DNA from: Hyphomicrobiales bacterium
Lineage (GTDB): Bacteria > Pseudomonadota > Alphaproteobacteria > Rhizobiales > Rhizobiaceae
Assembly (NCBI GenBank): GCA_900465665.1
Contig: UBJO01000021.1
Location: 1 to 64,000, forward strand
Direction: 5' to 3'
Length of the DNA stretch: 64,000 nt
In this document: positions 45,521-53,787 of the stretch, piece by piece
Layout: each line of letters opens with the position of its first letter
Position numbering within the stretch: the first letter of the stretch is position 1
Made by a program: the position numbers and the translations under genes
The notes under the pieces: model-generated
The model's input: only the letters and a program-made list of their open reading frames with translations
Databases searched by the model: none
Told to the model about the DNA's origin: nothing

Positions 45521-46819
45521 TCAATTTGCCAGATGCGGTAAGTGCGGGTAGAGCTGGGCGGCAACAAGCTTCCTGACCGCTATGGCGAGAGGGTCGTTGA
45601 AAATTTCCAGTGCCCTTGGTGCCTCTTCCGGAGGTAACCAGCCGACGTCGATGCGCCAGAACTTGTAGAACAATTCATCGAAGTCGAACCTTCTAATCCA
45701 GAGTATAGTGTCGATCGCCTGTTCACGCGTTTGCGGCGGCAAGCGAAACACGGACTTTGTCTGGTCATCTTGGGTGGACTTCGCTGACGTATAGACCTCA
45801 ATGTCAGCTTCCGTGATCTGGGAGAACTGGTCTATGGCGTATCGGATGCCATCCGGTATGTGATCGCATGCATCGTCTACCGCGCGCAGGAAGCGGGGGT
45901 CATTCGTGAAGTCAATGGCCCATTCCGGAGGATTCTCTCGCCATAGCACTGTTTCCGCAGCCTCGGTCCAATCGTAGTTGTGGACCATCCCGAGCAATCG
46001 AAGGATGTTCACGATTTTTGGATGAGCTCGCGCGGCTCGTTTCGCGCCTTCGGAATGATGTAGGCTCTCAAAAGTGTCGTCCGGGGGACGGGCTTGCTCG
46101 TCCTCGGTCGGTGGTAGGAACACGATCAACCCGGATTGTCTGGCTAGATATAGGATCGCCACTGCAACGTCGTCCAGCCGCGGCAGGATTGCCGGCAGCG
46201 ATGGATTGATGCGCGGTATCGCGCCGTCGACCGCTTCATCGGCATGGCCCAGCGCTACGAGCGTCTCGCAAGCGACTTGATAGGGCGTCAGAAAATCATG
46301 ATGCCAACGGGTCTTGCTGCTGCCCGGCAAGTTGTCAGAAAGGAATTCAATGACCGGAGCAACCCACAGCGGCACTGATGGCTCCAGCTCACCGCCAAGC
46401 TCGATGGCGGTTTCTGCGGAGCCCTTAAAGTGTGAGTGCCCGAAGTTCCCGCTCATAAGCACTGCAATCTCAAGGCTTACGCCGCGATTTCTCCAGTGTA
46501 GGTGCATGTCACCTTGCAGCTTTACATCGGCGATTTCATTTTGAGTGACATTAATAAAGTCTCTCACCACCTGCGCGGGCACTGTAAACACAGCGTCATT
46601 TACGAATTCGACGACAATGGTGTCTGACAGCGTATGGTAATGGACGGCGCGCGGTTGAGGGTGAGGCGCGTCGGCGATGTTGTCGAGAATTCCCGCTCGC
46701 CCAACGCTCCTTCGTTCAAGTGGTTCAATGCCCAAGTCGTCTAACGCGGAACCGAACGAAAGACTTTCGCCGCTTTTGACCTTGCCGTTGTCCGACCCTT
46801 TGGGGCTCTTGCTCACCAT
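45521..46819 (-). CDS. Unknown protein with DUF2442-like N-terminal domain
   Basis: 432 residues. Residues about 55-125 (HYHTLSDTIVVEFVNDAVFT, then DVKLQGDMHLHWRNRG and ISL-like EIAVLMSG) resemble the DUF2442 beta domain found in small antitoxin-like proteins. The remaining 300 residues are unfamiliar, with an all-alpha look and Trp-rich segments. GAGAAGG lies ten bases before the ATG. It follows the metallophosphoesterase in the same direction, 95 bases downstream, so it may be the last gene of the protease locus. Confidence 0.55.
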   Translation of the reverse strand: MVSKSPKGSDNGKVKSGESLSFGSALDDLGIEPLERRSVGRAGILDNIADAPHPQPRAVHYHTLSDTIVVEFVNDAVFTVPAQVVRDFINVTQNEIADVKLQGDMHLHWRNRGVSLEIAVLMSGNFGHSHFKGSAETAIELGGELEPSVPLWVAPVIEFLSDNLPGSSKTRWHHDFLTPYQVACETLVALGHADEAVDGAIPRINPSLPAILPRLDDVAVAILYLARQSGLIVFLPPTEDEQARPPDDTFESLHHSEGAKRAARAHPKIVNILRLLGMVHNYDWTEAAETVLWRENPPEWAIDFTNDPRFLRAVDDACDHIPDGIRYAIDQFSQITEADIEVYTSAKSTQDDQTKSVFRLPPQTREQAIDTILWIRRFDFDELFYKFWRIDVGWLPPEEAPRALEIFNDPLAIAVRKLVAAQLYPHLPHLAN

Positions 46820-46914
46820 CTAAATCGCCTTCTCTTTGAGGTCTCAACGTCGAATGGCTGCCGCCCCTCCATTCGTAGGCCTATTCGCGGCCGCCAGCCG
46901 CTGTCCGAGCAGGA

Positions 46915-47685
46915 CTAAACCTCGACGACGAGCTCCGGGTCGAAGCCCGTTTTTTCGCCGGGATATCCGCGCGGGTTCGACAGGACGAGAGTTTCACCGA
47001 TCCGGTACTCGTTGTGATGGTGAACATGGCCATGAACCCAGAGTTTTGGCTGAGTGTCCAGGATCAGTGGCTCAAGGTGGGAGGCATACGCCGAAACAAC
47101 AGGGTCGTTCAGGTGCCAGCTGGAAACGGAACGAATGGATGGCGCGTGATGCGTTACAACGACGGCGGTCTTGTCGGTGCAGGCTGCAAGTTCGGCAGCG
47201 ATGAACGCCTTGCTCTCTTGATGCTTGCGCAATGTGTGGATCGGTTTGAGTTTCTTGAATGGCCGCTTCTGGTATTTGATCCGCCGGTAGTCATTCATTC
47301 CCTTCGCCACGTCTTCCATTGCAAAAGTTGGATCGCGCCCTCCGAGCCGGAAGTCGGTCCACAAGGTGCAGCCGATAAAACGCACTTCGCCGATATCAAC
47401 CGATTGGTTTTCCAGAAAATGGATATTCGGATACTGAGCGGCGAATTCGCGTCCATCTCGAATGCCATCCTCAAGGGACGCCGAGTAGAACTCATGATTT
47501 CCGGCAACGAAGACTACGGGTATGTGGCGTGCGATGGTTTCGGCAAACCATTGGATGGTCGGCAGCACGCCTTTTGTCGTTACATCGCCGGCGCAGACGA
47601 ACACATCGGCATCGCCGGGTAGCAAGGTGTGCTCAAAGGGCTTACCGAATTCGAGATGGAGGTCGGACGCTATCCACAATTTCAT
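46915..47685 (-). CDS. Calcineurin-like metallophosphoesterase
   Basis: 256 residues with the two-metal phosphoesterase motifs: SDLHLEF (DxH), CAGDVTTKG (GD), VAGNHEF (GNHE), VVTHHAPS and WVHGHVHHHNEY (GHxH). Such enzymes cleave phosphomono- or diesters, sometimes nucleic acids or nucleotide signals. It lies 96 bases downstream of the FtsH-like protease in the same direction. A signal-degrading or nuclease role in that locus is possible. Confidence 0.88.
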   Translation of the reverse strand: MKLWIASDLHLEFGKPFEHTLLPGDADVFVCAGDVTTKGVLPTIQWFAETIARHIPVVFVAGNHEFYSASLEDGIRDGREFAAQYPNIHFLENQSVDIGEVRFIGCTLWTDFRLGGRDPTFAMEDVAKGMNDYRRIKYQKRPFKKLKPIHTLRKHQESKAFIAAELAACTDKTAVVVTHHAPSIRSVSSWHLNDPVVSAYASHLEPLILDTQPKLWVHGHVHHHNEYRIGETLVLSNPRGYPGEKTGFDPELVVEV

Positions 47686-47781
47686 TGTTTAGCTTCACTT
47701 TCCGATGTTTCCGGTATTGATGCCGTCAATCACTGGGTCACTCCGCGGCGAGGGACCGGCGGGTATCAACGACGCTATCGT

Positions 47782-49755
47782 TCAAATGGCTATTTGGCGT
47801 GGCGGCTTACTAAGACTAACTTTTGGTCTTCGGTGCCATTCAAGGATTTCGGAGACGTTACGACCCGGTAACGACCGTTTTTCCACCAGCTTTCCGACGA
47901 TCTCGTCAAGAGCCGCACGGTTCTCTGAAATAATTGATTTTGCCCTGTCGAATGAGGCGGTGATCGCTGCATCGATATTCTGCCTGAGCTCCGGATCGTA
48001 GTCGCGAAGCCTTTCGAGACGACCGGGAGTCTGGTCCTCGACAATCAACGTGTTTCCCATGCCCATCGCCCCTTCGACGATCGTCGCAAGGTGGGTGACG
48101 ATGTTTAGGTCGGATGCGTCCGAGCCTGCCGAGAAGTCCGAGAAGCATCCGAACACCGCGGTTTCCGCGGCTGCGCCGCCAAGGCAGACGCACATCTGGT
48201 CCAGGTAGAAAGCGCGCGTTCTTCGGGCGAATGCGGAATGACTATATGAGACTTCACCCAAGGTACTGCCTTGTTCACCTTCGATCTTGTGACTGGACAG
48301 CCGGATGTCGTTTACGGGAAAACCAATAGTGGCCGCCACAACCGCGTGACCGGCTTCATGGACGGCGATGGCACGGATGTAATCATCCGGGAGAGCGATT
48401 ACGGGCGGCAAGTGCTCGAGAATGTGGGCTGACGTCAGCGATTCATCGCGACGACGAGCAGTTCGTTTCGCGTCACGCGTGATCCGTCTGATATCGGCTC
48501 CCGAAAGACCGGAACTTGCGAGATCGAACTCTTCTGCATGAGCGTGATCGAGATCGACTTGGCAGTAATGCTTCAGAATAGACAGTCTGGATGCACCGTC
48601 GAGAGGAGGGATAACTAAATGGCGATCCAACCGTCCGGCGCGCCTGATAGCTGGATCAAGGTGCTGGGGATGGTTGCAGGCGGCAACGACGACCACGCCG
48701 GATCGGCGATCGAAGCCATCCAGTAGCTCCAGAAAAGCTGTGATGACGGCCCTTGCGTACAGCTGGTTGCCATCCTTTGTACCTCTGTTGCCCACAGTAT
48801 CAACTTCATCGACAAACAATATCGAAGGCGCGACCGCCTTAGCCTCGTTGAACGACTGGCGCATCGCCTTGAGGTGAGAGTCCAATGAGCCTGCCTCCTG
48901 CCAGGCAGCGGGGGAGCCATAGATAAGAGGGACCTTGCAAGTGCTGGCGAGCGCGTTGGCGAACATTGTCTTACCAGTGCCGGGCGGGCCCGACAGCAGA
49001 ACGCCGGGGTCGACTTCATCCCATTTGATCTTGCCAGCTTTGTAATCGGCAAGATCGACAGCAAGATCGAGACCCCAATCGGCGGCTGCGCCGAAACCAT
49101 GGAGCTGGGCAAGCGTTGGCCCGGCGTCTTCAATTTCCAAGTCCGTCGACGGCGTGTCGGAACGGGGCAATTGCTTTAGTCTCTGAAACGAAACCAAGGG
49201 CGAGCGACGGTCTTGGAATGCTTTGTCGAGACGAGACCACGGTTCAGACAGCAGAAGTTCGACGTGTTCTTCGATTATCGGTAATCCACTTCGCCGGAGT
49301 GCGGCTTCCGCATGGCGTCTGGATCGTACGGGAACATTTACGACCGCGTCCGCAAACAGCTTGGCATCGTCATCAAGGTCCTTGAATGGCTCCTTGATGA
49401 AAATAGATCGATCGTTGTCCAATGCTTCTTGCTGGTCACGGTACGACTGAGTTCTGCCCCACACGTTCACGATGAGCCGGGCACCGAGCTTGTTCGCCAC
49501 ACGGTCGAGAAAGATACGAGCGGCGCGGACATACGATTCCGGTGAGAATTCATCTGGCAGACAGACGGTCACAATAAACTTGGAGCCAATCCGGTTCCAG
49601 GGCCGGAGTGCTGCCGCCAGACCGCAAAACGCCATAAACACTGGGATCGTCATGAGCGCGCCGACGGCAGGTTCATTCGCCTTCCAAGGAACTAGCGGCT
49701 TTCCAACGCGGTCGCTAAGTAATTTGTCGTCGTCGGGACGAAGCCAATCCTCCAT
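47782..49755 (-). CDS. FtsH-like AAA ATPase/M41 zinc protease
   Basis: 657 residues. The start at 49755 overlaps the upstream stop (TGATG) and has GGAGG upstream. An unfamiliar N-terminal domain (about 1-240, one possible membrane span at about 33-53) precedes a full AAA module: Walker A GPPGTGKT, Walker B SILFVDEVDT, arginine finger RRAGRLDR. The M41 domain has the zinc motif HEAGH and the third-ligand region SDASDLNIVT. Housekeeping FtsH has two membrane spans and a periplasmic domain, which are lacking here, and its FVG pore loop is replaced by a WQEAGS-like loop. It is probably an accessory protease acting on an island- or phage-related substrate. Confidence 0.82.
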   Translation of the reverse strand: MEDWLRPDDDKLLSDRVGKPLVPWKANEPAVGALMTIPVFMAFCGLAAALRPWNRIGSKFIVTVCLPDEFSPESYVRAARIFLDRVANKLGARLIVNVWGRTQSYRDQQEALDNDRSIFIKEPFKDLDDDAKLFADAVVNVPVRSRRHAEAALRRSGLPIIEEHVELLLSEPWSRLDKAFQDRRSPLVSFQRLKQLPRSDTPSTDLEIEDAGPTLAQLHGFGAAADWGLDLAVDLADYKAGKIKWDEVDPGVLLSGPPGTGKTMFANALASTCKVPLIYGSPAAWQEAGSLDSHLKAMRQSFNEAKAVAPSILFVDEVDTVGNRGTKDGNQLYARAVITAFLELLDGFDRRSGVVVVAACNHPQHLDPAIRRAGRLDRHLVIPPLDGASRLSILKHYCQVDLDHAHAEEFDLASSGLSGADIRRITRDAKRTARRRDESLTSAHILEHLPPVIALPDDYIRAIAVHEAGHAVVAATIGFPVNDIRLSSHKIEGEQGSTLGEVSYSHSAFARRTRAFYLDQMCVCLGGAAAETAVFGCFSDFSAGSDASDLNIVTHLATIVEGAMGMGNTLIVEDQTPGRLERLRDYDPELRQNIDAAITASFDRAKSIISENRAALDEIVGKLVEKRSLPGRNVSEILEWHRRPKVSLSKPPRQIAI

Positions 49756-50117
49756 CACAGCGTATCCTCCAAGAGGATCGAATTTGCTCTGAGGCGCTCG
49801 CCCCAGTATTCGGGTTCGACGCGCGTCCCAAGGCGGTACCAACGGCTCATTGTCCGGGCAATTCCGCGGTCCGGGTCGAAGTAGAATAGTTCACTGGAAA
49901 ATGCAGCTTTGCCATCAGTGATCGCCGGGTGCCCCAGTGCACGGCCGACGAGGCATGGGACGACCCTCTTTCCTAAAGTCCAGGTGTTGAACGCCGCGCT
50001 TGGCGAATTCGCTCCGATGCAGTTCTCGATATCCGCAAGATCGTCGGCGAGCAAACGCAGCTTCTGAACTAACGAAGGATGCGGCCTTCCCAACCATTCT
50101 GGAACTGACTCGGTCAT
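49755..50117 (-). CDS. DUF6634-like small protein
   Basis: 120 residues from the ATG at 50117, with GAGGG eight bases upstream. Sequence such as NTWTLGKRVVPCLVGRALGH and SRWYRLGTRVEP resembles the DUF6634 family of rhizobial plasmids and islands; the family name is from memory. It is translationally coupled to the FtsH-like protease and divergent from the duplicated regulator at 50238. It could be an adaptor or substrate of the protease. Confidence 0.6.
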   Translation of the reverse strand: MTESVPEWLGRPHPSLVQKLRLLADDLADIENCIGANSPSAAFNTWTLGKRVVPCLVGRALGHPAITDGKAAFSSELFYFDPDRGIARTMSRWYRLGTRVEPEYWGERLRANSILLEDTL

Positions 50118-50182
50118 GTGAACTACCCTCGGAATCAAATGTCGGAGATATTTTTACATTTAATTCCAAATGTGCGCGTCAT

Positions 50183-50208
50183 TGTCAAATGAAAGACGCC
50201 ATTTGACA
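50183..50208. promoter_or_regulatory. Operator TGTCAAATG-N8-CATTTGACA
   Basis: Perfect 9-base arms (50183-50191 and 50200-50208) in the 120-base gap between the divergent DUF6634-like and regulator genes. Related half-sites (TCAAATGTC, CCAAATGTG) lie just to the left. This is the expected binding site of the regulator at 50238. Confidence 0.65.
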
Positions 50209-50237
50209 TTCCCGTTTTCCACCGGTTCTTCGAATTC

Positions 50238-50795
50238 ATGAAGTCTTACGCTCCTCCCGATGCACTACGGGCGGCCCGCGCCTTGTCGCGGTTGTCGCAG
50301 CAGGAGCTATCGAAAAACATTCAAGTTACCCGGCAGAGCATTTCTGCTGCCGAAAATGACGCGTCGGCCCCGTTTCCTACGGTTTCGAAGATGCGCAGCT
50401 TCTACGAGGAACAGGGGCTGCAGTTTGTCGGCATAATTGATATCGATACGGGGACCATCAACGCCGCAGGTGTATGTTGGAGACGTCCCGAGACTTTCCC
50501 GCCTTCTCAAAGCGAGGCGTCAAAATATCATGCAGAGCCGAACGGCACGGCGTTCGTAGCGGCAAGGAGCCTCCTTGGTGCGAGCAGAGCCGAGGTTGCC
50601 AGCAAGTCGGACATTTCACTCAAGGATTTGGCTGCGCTTGAAGCAGGAACCGAATACTCCGGCGAAGCGTATCAACGTTTGCGCGCCTACTACAATGAGA
50701 ACGGCATTGAATTCATGGGTACGGGCGACGTTCGGACGGGACGCTACTATGGTGTCGGTGTCCGTTGGGCCGTTCTAGGGCCGGCGACTGAGTGA
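50238..50795 (+). CDS. Regulator with two tandem HTH-plus-tail repeats
   Basis: 185 residues. The first half has an XRE-type helix-turn-helix (ARALSRLSQQELSKNIQVTR, then ISAAE) followed by FYEEQGLQFVGIIDIDTG and GVCWR. The second half repeats the plan (AARSLLGASRAEVASKSDIS, LAALEAG, YYNENGIEFMGTGDVRTG, VGVRW), so the gene arose by internal duplication. Such a protein could bind a palindrome as a single chain. It is divergent from the protease locus, with the perfect operator between. No good ribosome site precedes the ATG. Confidence 0.75.
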   Translation: MKSYAPPDALRAARALSRLSQQELSKNIQVTRQSISAAENDASAPFPTVSKMRSFYEEQGLQFVGIIDIDTGTINAAGVCWRRPETFPPSQSEASKYHAEPNGTAFVAARSLLGASRAEVASKSDISLKDLAALEAGTEYSGEAYQRLRAYYNENGIEFMGTGDVRTGRYYGVGVRWAVLGPATE

Positions 50796-50833
50796 TGCCG
50801 GTAGCGTAGACGGGTTGATGCCTGTTGGGTGGC

Positions 50834-51454
50834 CTAACCTTGTTTGCGAAGCTCTGCGCGCGCCTCTAAGAGACGCTCCAATGCGCCGAGTTTAGCTTCC
50901 TCAATGGTGGTGTACATTCTGGGGTCGTTCCTGACAAACTCGTCGTCAAACCGGTTTTCCAGCCGAACCGTTACCCCGAAGCCTGAACCTTTCCTCCAGA
51001 TCGAGATATTGAACCCTCGAGAATTGATGAATGGATTGCCAATTCGGGAGGTTTTCCACTCTCTTTTGGGCCAGTCATTTCTTATCCGCAGGTCGGTTCG
51101 GTATTCCCGTTCGCGTTTCTCGGGGCCGTAATAGTCATCTTTCTGTAGAGCTTCAGCGCACTTCAACCCTACGAGGATGCCGTCAGGAAAAATCTGGTGG
51201 ACCAGCACGTGAGCATACCGAACCCTCGCGTGCTGGCACATCTCGCAAATCGCATCTTCACTGCCCAGGTCCTTGAAGGTTGAAAAGCGCCATCCATCGC
51301 GGGGGAACGTCCTGTCCTGCCATCTTCCGGAATCTATCCGGTGGACCTGATCGTCTTTGTCTCCGACATCTTGGAAGGCAGTCGTCAACGATTCTCTCCC
51401 TTGCACGCGAACGAGGCATCTTGCGCTTCGACACGATTGGCAGGATGAAAACAT
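50834..51454 (-). CDS. Unknown protein with possible zinc-binding Cys residues
   Basis: Up to 206 residues; the start is uncertain because no good ribosome site is visible at 51454. It contains Cys pairs (CQSC near the start; CEMCQHARVRYAHVLVH; VGLKCAEALQKDDYYGPEKR), suggesting a zinc-binding fold, and a C-terminal alpha-beta region. Family not recognised; similar layouts are seen in phage and plasmid proteins. It is the last gene before the thyA junction. Confidence 0.5.
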   Translation of the reverse strand: MFSSCQSCRSARCLVRVQGRESLTTAFQDVGDKDDQVHRIDSGRWQDRTFPRDGWRFSTFKDLGSEDAICEMCQHARVRYAHVLVHQIFPDGILVGLKCAEALQKDDYYGPEKREREYRTDLRIRNDWPKREWKTSRIGNPFINSRGFNISIWRKGSGFGVTVRLENRFDDEFVRNDPRMYTTIEEAKLGALERLLEARAELRKQG

Positions 51455-51489
51455 TGAGCGACGGCGTCAACCCTGCGGCAGGGGGTAAA

Positions 51490-51597
51490 AGCCCGGACCT
51501 ACGGCCGGGAAAAGCGGCGTTGCCGAAGTGCCACCCAACATGGCCTCCAAGTTGAAGAACGCTCCATAAGCCCCGGACCTACGGCCGGGGAAAAGCG
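51490..51597. repeat. Two hairpin repeats near the thyA junction
   Basis: Copies at 51490-51516 and 51569-51597 share the core CCCGGACCTACGGCCGGG followed by AAAAGCG. The arms CCCGG/CCGGG pair around ACCTACGG; the second copy has a longer GGGG/CCCC arm with both sides changed, so pairing is kept. They are 79 bases apart, with no similarity between the sequences separating them. Confidence 0.65.
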
Positions 51598-51615
51598 ACA
51601 TTCGTCGAGGAAAGG

Positions 51616-51681
51616 CCGAGTACGTACAAGCTTATTTCGCCGTGTAGTGATTGGACATAGTCGAAATAAGCTTGTACTCGG
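51616..51681. repeat. Long inverted repeat at the island end
   Basis: A 20-base right arm (51662-51681) pairs fully with the left arm (51616-51639) except that the left one carries an extra GTAC. The uninterrupted part is GTACAAGCTTATTTCG (51624-51639) against 51662-51677. The loop is 22 bases. It ends 57 bases before thyA-derived sequence begins. It may be a recombination or terminator structure of the element. Confidence 0.7.
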
Positions 51682-51722
51682 AGAGGTAACAAAACGTGAT
51701 AATAGCGTTTAAGGGTAAAATC

Positions 51723-52010
51723 ATGAATCGTGGAAAACCGTTCAATATCGCGTCCTACGCGCTGCTGACGATGATGATCGCGCAGGTGACCGGTCTGAAG
51801 CTCGGCGACTTCGTGCACACGCTCGGCGACACGCACATCTACCATAACCATTTCGAGCAGGCGAAGCTGCAGCTGACGCGCAAGCCCAAGCCGATGCCGT
51901 TCATGCGCATCAATCCCGAGGTGAAGGACATTTTCGGCTTCACCTATGAGGATTTCGAGCTGGTCGGCTACGAGGCCGATGCCAGCATCAAGGCGCCGAT
52001 CGCGGTCTGA
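51723..52010 (+). pseudogene. thyA: 3-prime remnant of thymidylate synthase
   Basis: From 51738 the sequence is thyA: 90 codons starting [20 protein letters not shown] and ending SIKAPIAV. The first two-thirds, including the catalytic Cys of PPCH and the folate and dUMP Arg residues, are absent. Upstream DNA is unrelated and only by chance provides an ATG at 51723 (MNRGK) or GTG at 51696, each with a passable ribosome site. The remnant keeps its native place before folA. A truncated protein, if made, would be inactive; translation through it may still help folA expression. Confidence 0.9.
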
Positions 52011-52022
52011 TTGAGGGGTCTC

Positions 52023-52535
52023 ATGTCCGATATCCGCAAGACGATCGTGGTTGCTGCTGCGCGCAACGGCATCATCGGCCGTGACGGTGACATGCCGTGG
52101 CGGCTCTCGACCGATCTGAAGCGGTTCAAGGCGCTGACAACTGGCAAACCCGTGATCATGGGACGCAAGACCTATGATTCGATCGGTCGCCCGCTGCCGG
52201 GACGGCAGAACGTTGTTATCTCGCGTTCGACGGTCATCGATCATCCTGATGTCAGCACCGTCGGCTCGCTCGACGAGGCGGTGACGCTGGCCGAGAGGCT
52301 GGCGGTGGAAACCGGCGTGGACGAAATCTGCATTATCGGCGGGGGGCAGATCTACGCTAACGCGATCGATATCGCCGATCGTCTGTGCGTTACGCATGTG
52401 GAGACCGATGTGGACGGCGATACGTCGTTTCCCGCGATCGATCCCGCCATCTGGCGTGCCGGCGAGACGCTTAGCGTGCCAGCGGGCGAGAAGGACAGCT
52501 ACGCCACCCGCTATGTCGTTTATGACAGGCGCTGA
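52023..52535 (+). CDS. folA: Dihydrofolate reductase
   Basis: 170 residues: VAAARNGIIGRDGDMPWRLS, the catalytic Asp-containing FKALTTGKPVIMGRKTYDSI, GRPLPGRQNVVISR and IIGGGQIYANAI. It reduces dihydrofolate with NADPH, closing the cycle opened by thymidylate synthase. GAGGGG precedes the ATG at 52023, 12 bases after the thyA stop. The native thyA promoter has been moved away by the insertion, so transcription must now come from DNA at the island end or from a site inside the remnant. Confidence 0.95.
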   Translation: MSDIRKTIVVAAARNGIIGRDGDMPWRLSTDLKRFKALTTGKPVIMGRKTYDSIGRPLPGRQNVVISRSTVIDHPDVSTVGSLDEAVTLAERLAVETGVDEICIIGGGQIYANAIDIADRLCVTHVETDVDGDTSFPAIDPAIWRAGETLSVPAGEKDSYATRYVVYDRR

Positions 52536-52689
52536 GCGGCGAAAAGAAACTATTTTCCAATAAACATTGCCAAGTTCCTCATGCTGCGTTGAAAGCCGAT
52601 GCAGCGATACCTATAACGGTTTCGAACGCGAATATCCGTCGCCCCCGTGGGTTAAGCGATCGCAGAGTGTAACGAACAACGAGGTTTTG

Positions 52690-53784
52690 ATGCCCTGGAG
52701 CAATCAGAATGGCGGCGGCGGCCCTTGGGGCGGCGGCGGCGGTGGAGGAAATAATCAGGGACCATGGGGGCAGGGGCCGAACCGTCCACGCGGCGGTGGC
52801 GGCGGCGGAAAGGGCGGACCGCCCGATCTGGAAGACATGATCCGTCGTGGTCAGGACCGGCTGCGCGGCGTCGTGCCCGGCGGGTTCAACACCGGCGTTC
52901 TCTTGATCGTCGCGGCTGTCATTGTGGCTTTCTGGCTTTTCCAGTGCATTTACATCGTCCAGCCGGACGAGCGTGGCGTGGAACTGCGTTTCGGTAATCC
53001 GAAGCAGGAAGTGGCCGCACCGGGCCTACATTTCCACCTGTGGCCGATGGAAACGGTCGAAATCGTCAAGGTCACGGTTCAGCAGCAGAATATCGGCGCG
53101 ACGTCGTCTTCTTCGTCGAACGGCCTGATGCTGTCGGGTGACCAGAACATCCTCAACGTCCAGTTCTCGGTGTTCTTCACCGTGACGGATCCGAAGGCCT
53201 ATCTCTTCAACGTCGAGAACCCAGCCGAAACGCTGCAGCAGGTCGCCGAAAGCGCCATGCGCGAAGTCGTCGGCCGTCGTCCTGCACAGGACGCGTTCCG
53301 CGACAATCGTCAGCCGATCGAAACCGAAGTGGCCGCCATCGTGCAGGGCACCATGGATCGCTACAAGAGCGGTATCTCGATCAATGCGATCACCATCCAG
53401 GACGTCGCGCCGCCGCGTGAAGTCGCCGATGCCTTCGAAGAAGTGCAGCGTGCCGACCAGGACAAGCAGCGTCTCGTCGAGGAAGCGAACCAGTATGCCA
53501 ACCAGAAGCTCGGTCAGGCTCGCGGTGACGCGGCGCAGATCCGCGAAGCGGCTGCCGCATACAAGGATCGCGTCGTGAAGGAAGCGGAAGGTGAGGCGCA
53601 GCGCTTCAGTTCCGTCAACGACGAATACACGAAGGCTCCCGAAGTGACCCGCAAGCGTTTGTTCCTGGAAACCATGGAACAGGTGCTGAAGAACTCCAAG
53701 AAGGTCATCATCGACGAGAAGCAGGGGGTTGTGCCCTATCTGCCGCTCAACGAAATTGGCAAACCGGCGCAGCAGGGAGGTTGA
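52690..53784 (+). CDS. hflK: FtsH modulator HflK
   Basis: 364 residues. A Gly/Pro/Asn-rich N-terminus (1-60) is followed by one membrane span at about 72-92 and an SPFH/band 7 domain with coiled coil. HflK and HflC form a cage around FtsH in the inner membrane and restrain its proteolysis. The ATG at 52690 has GAGG seven bases upstream. hflC follows after three bases. Confidence 0.95.
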   Translation: MPWSNQNGGGGPWGGGGGGGNNQGPWGQGPNRPRGGGGGGKGGPPDLEDMIRRGQDRLRGVVPGGFNTGVLLIVAAVIVAFWLFQCIYIVQPDERGVELRFGNPKQEVAAPGLHFHLWPMETVEIVKVTVQQQNIGATSSSSSNGLMLSGDQNILNVQFSVFFTVTDPKAYLFNVENPAETLQQVAESAMREVVGRRPAQDAFRDNRQPIETEVAAIVQGTMDRYKSGISINAITIQDVAPPREVADAFEEVQRADQDKQRLVEEANQYANQKLGQARGDAAQIREAAAAYKDRVVKEAEGEAQRFSSVNDEYTKAPEVTRKRLFLETMEQVLKNSKKVIIDEKQGVVPYLPLNEIGKPAQQGG

Positions 53785-53787
53785 TCC

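Noticed and set aside
51490..51597. Short CRISPR array
   Set aside because: Only two copies, spacing about 50 bases, each copy a self-contained hairpin, no cas genes nearby.
51400..51737. Group I or group II intron in front of the thyA remnant
   Set aside because: The position matches the td intron site, but I found no convincing P7 pair (a GACTA-type R element for the CATAGTCG stretch) and no group II domain V. CATAGTCG is explained by the inverted repeat at 51616-51681. A covariance search would settle it.
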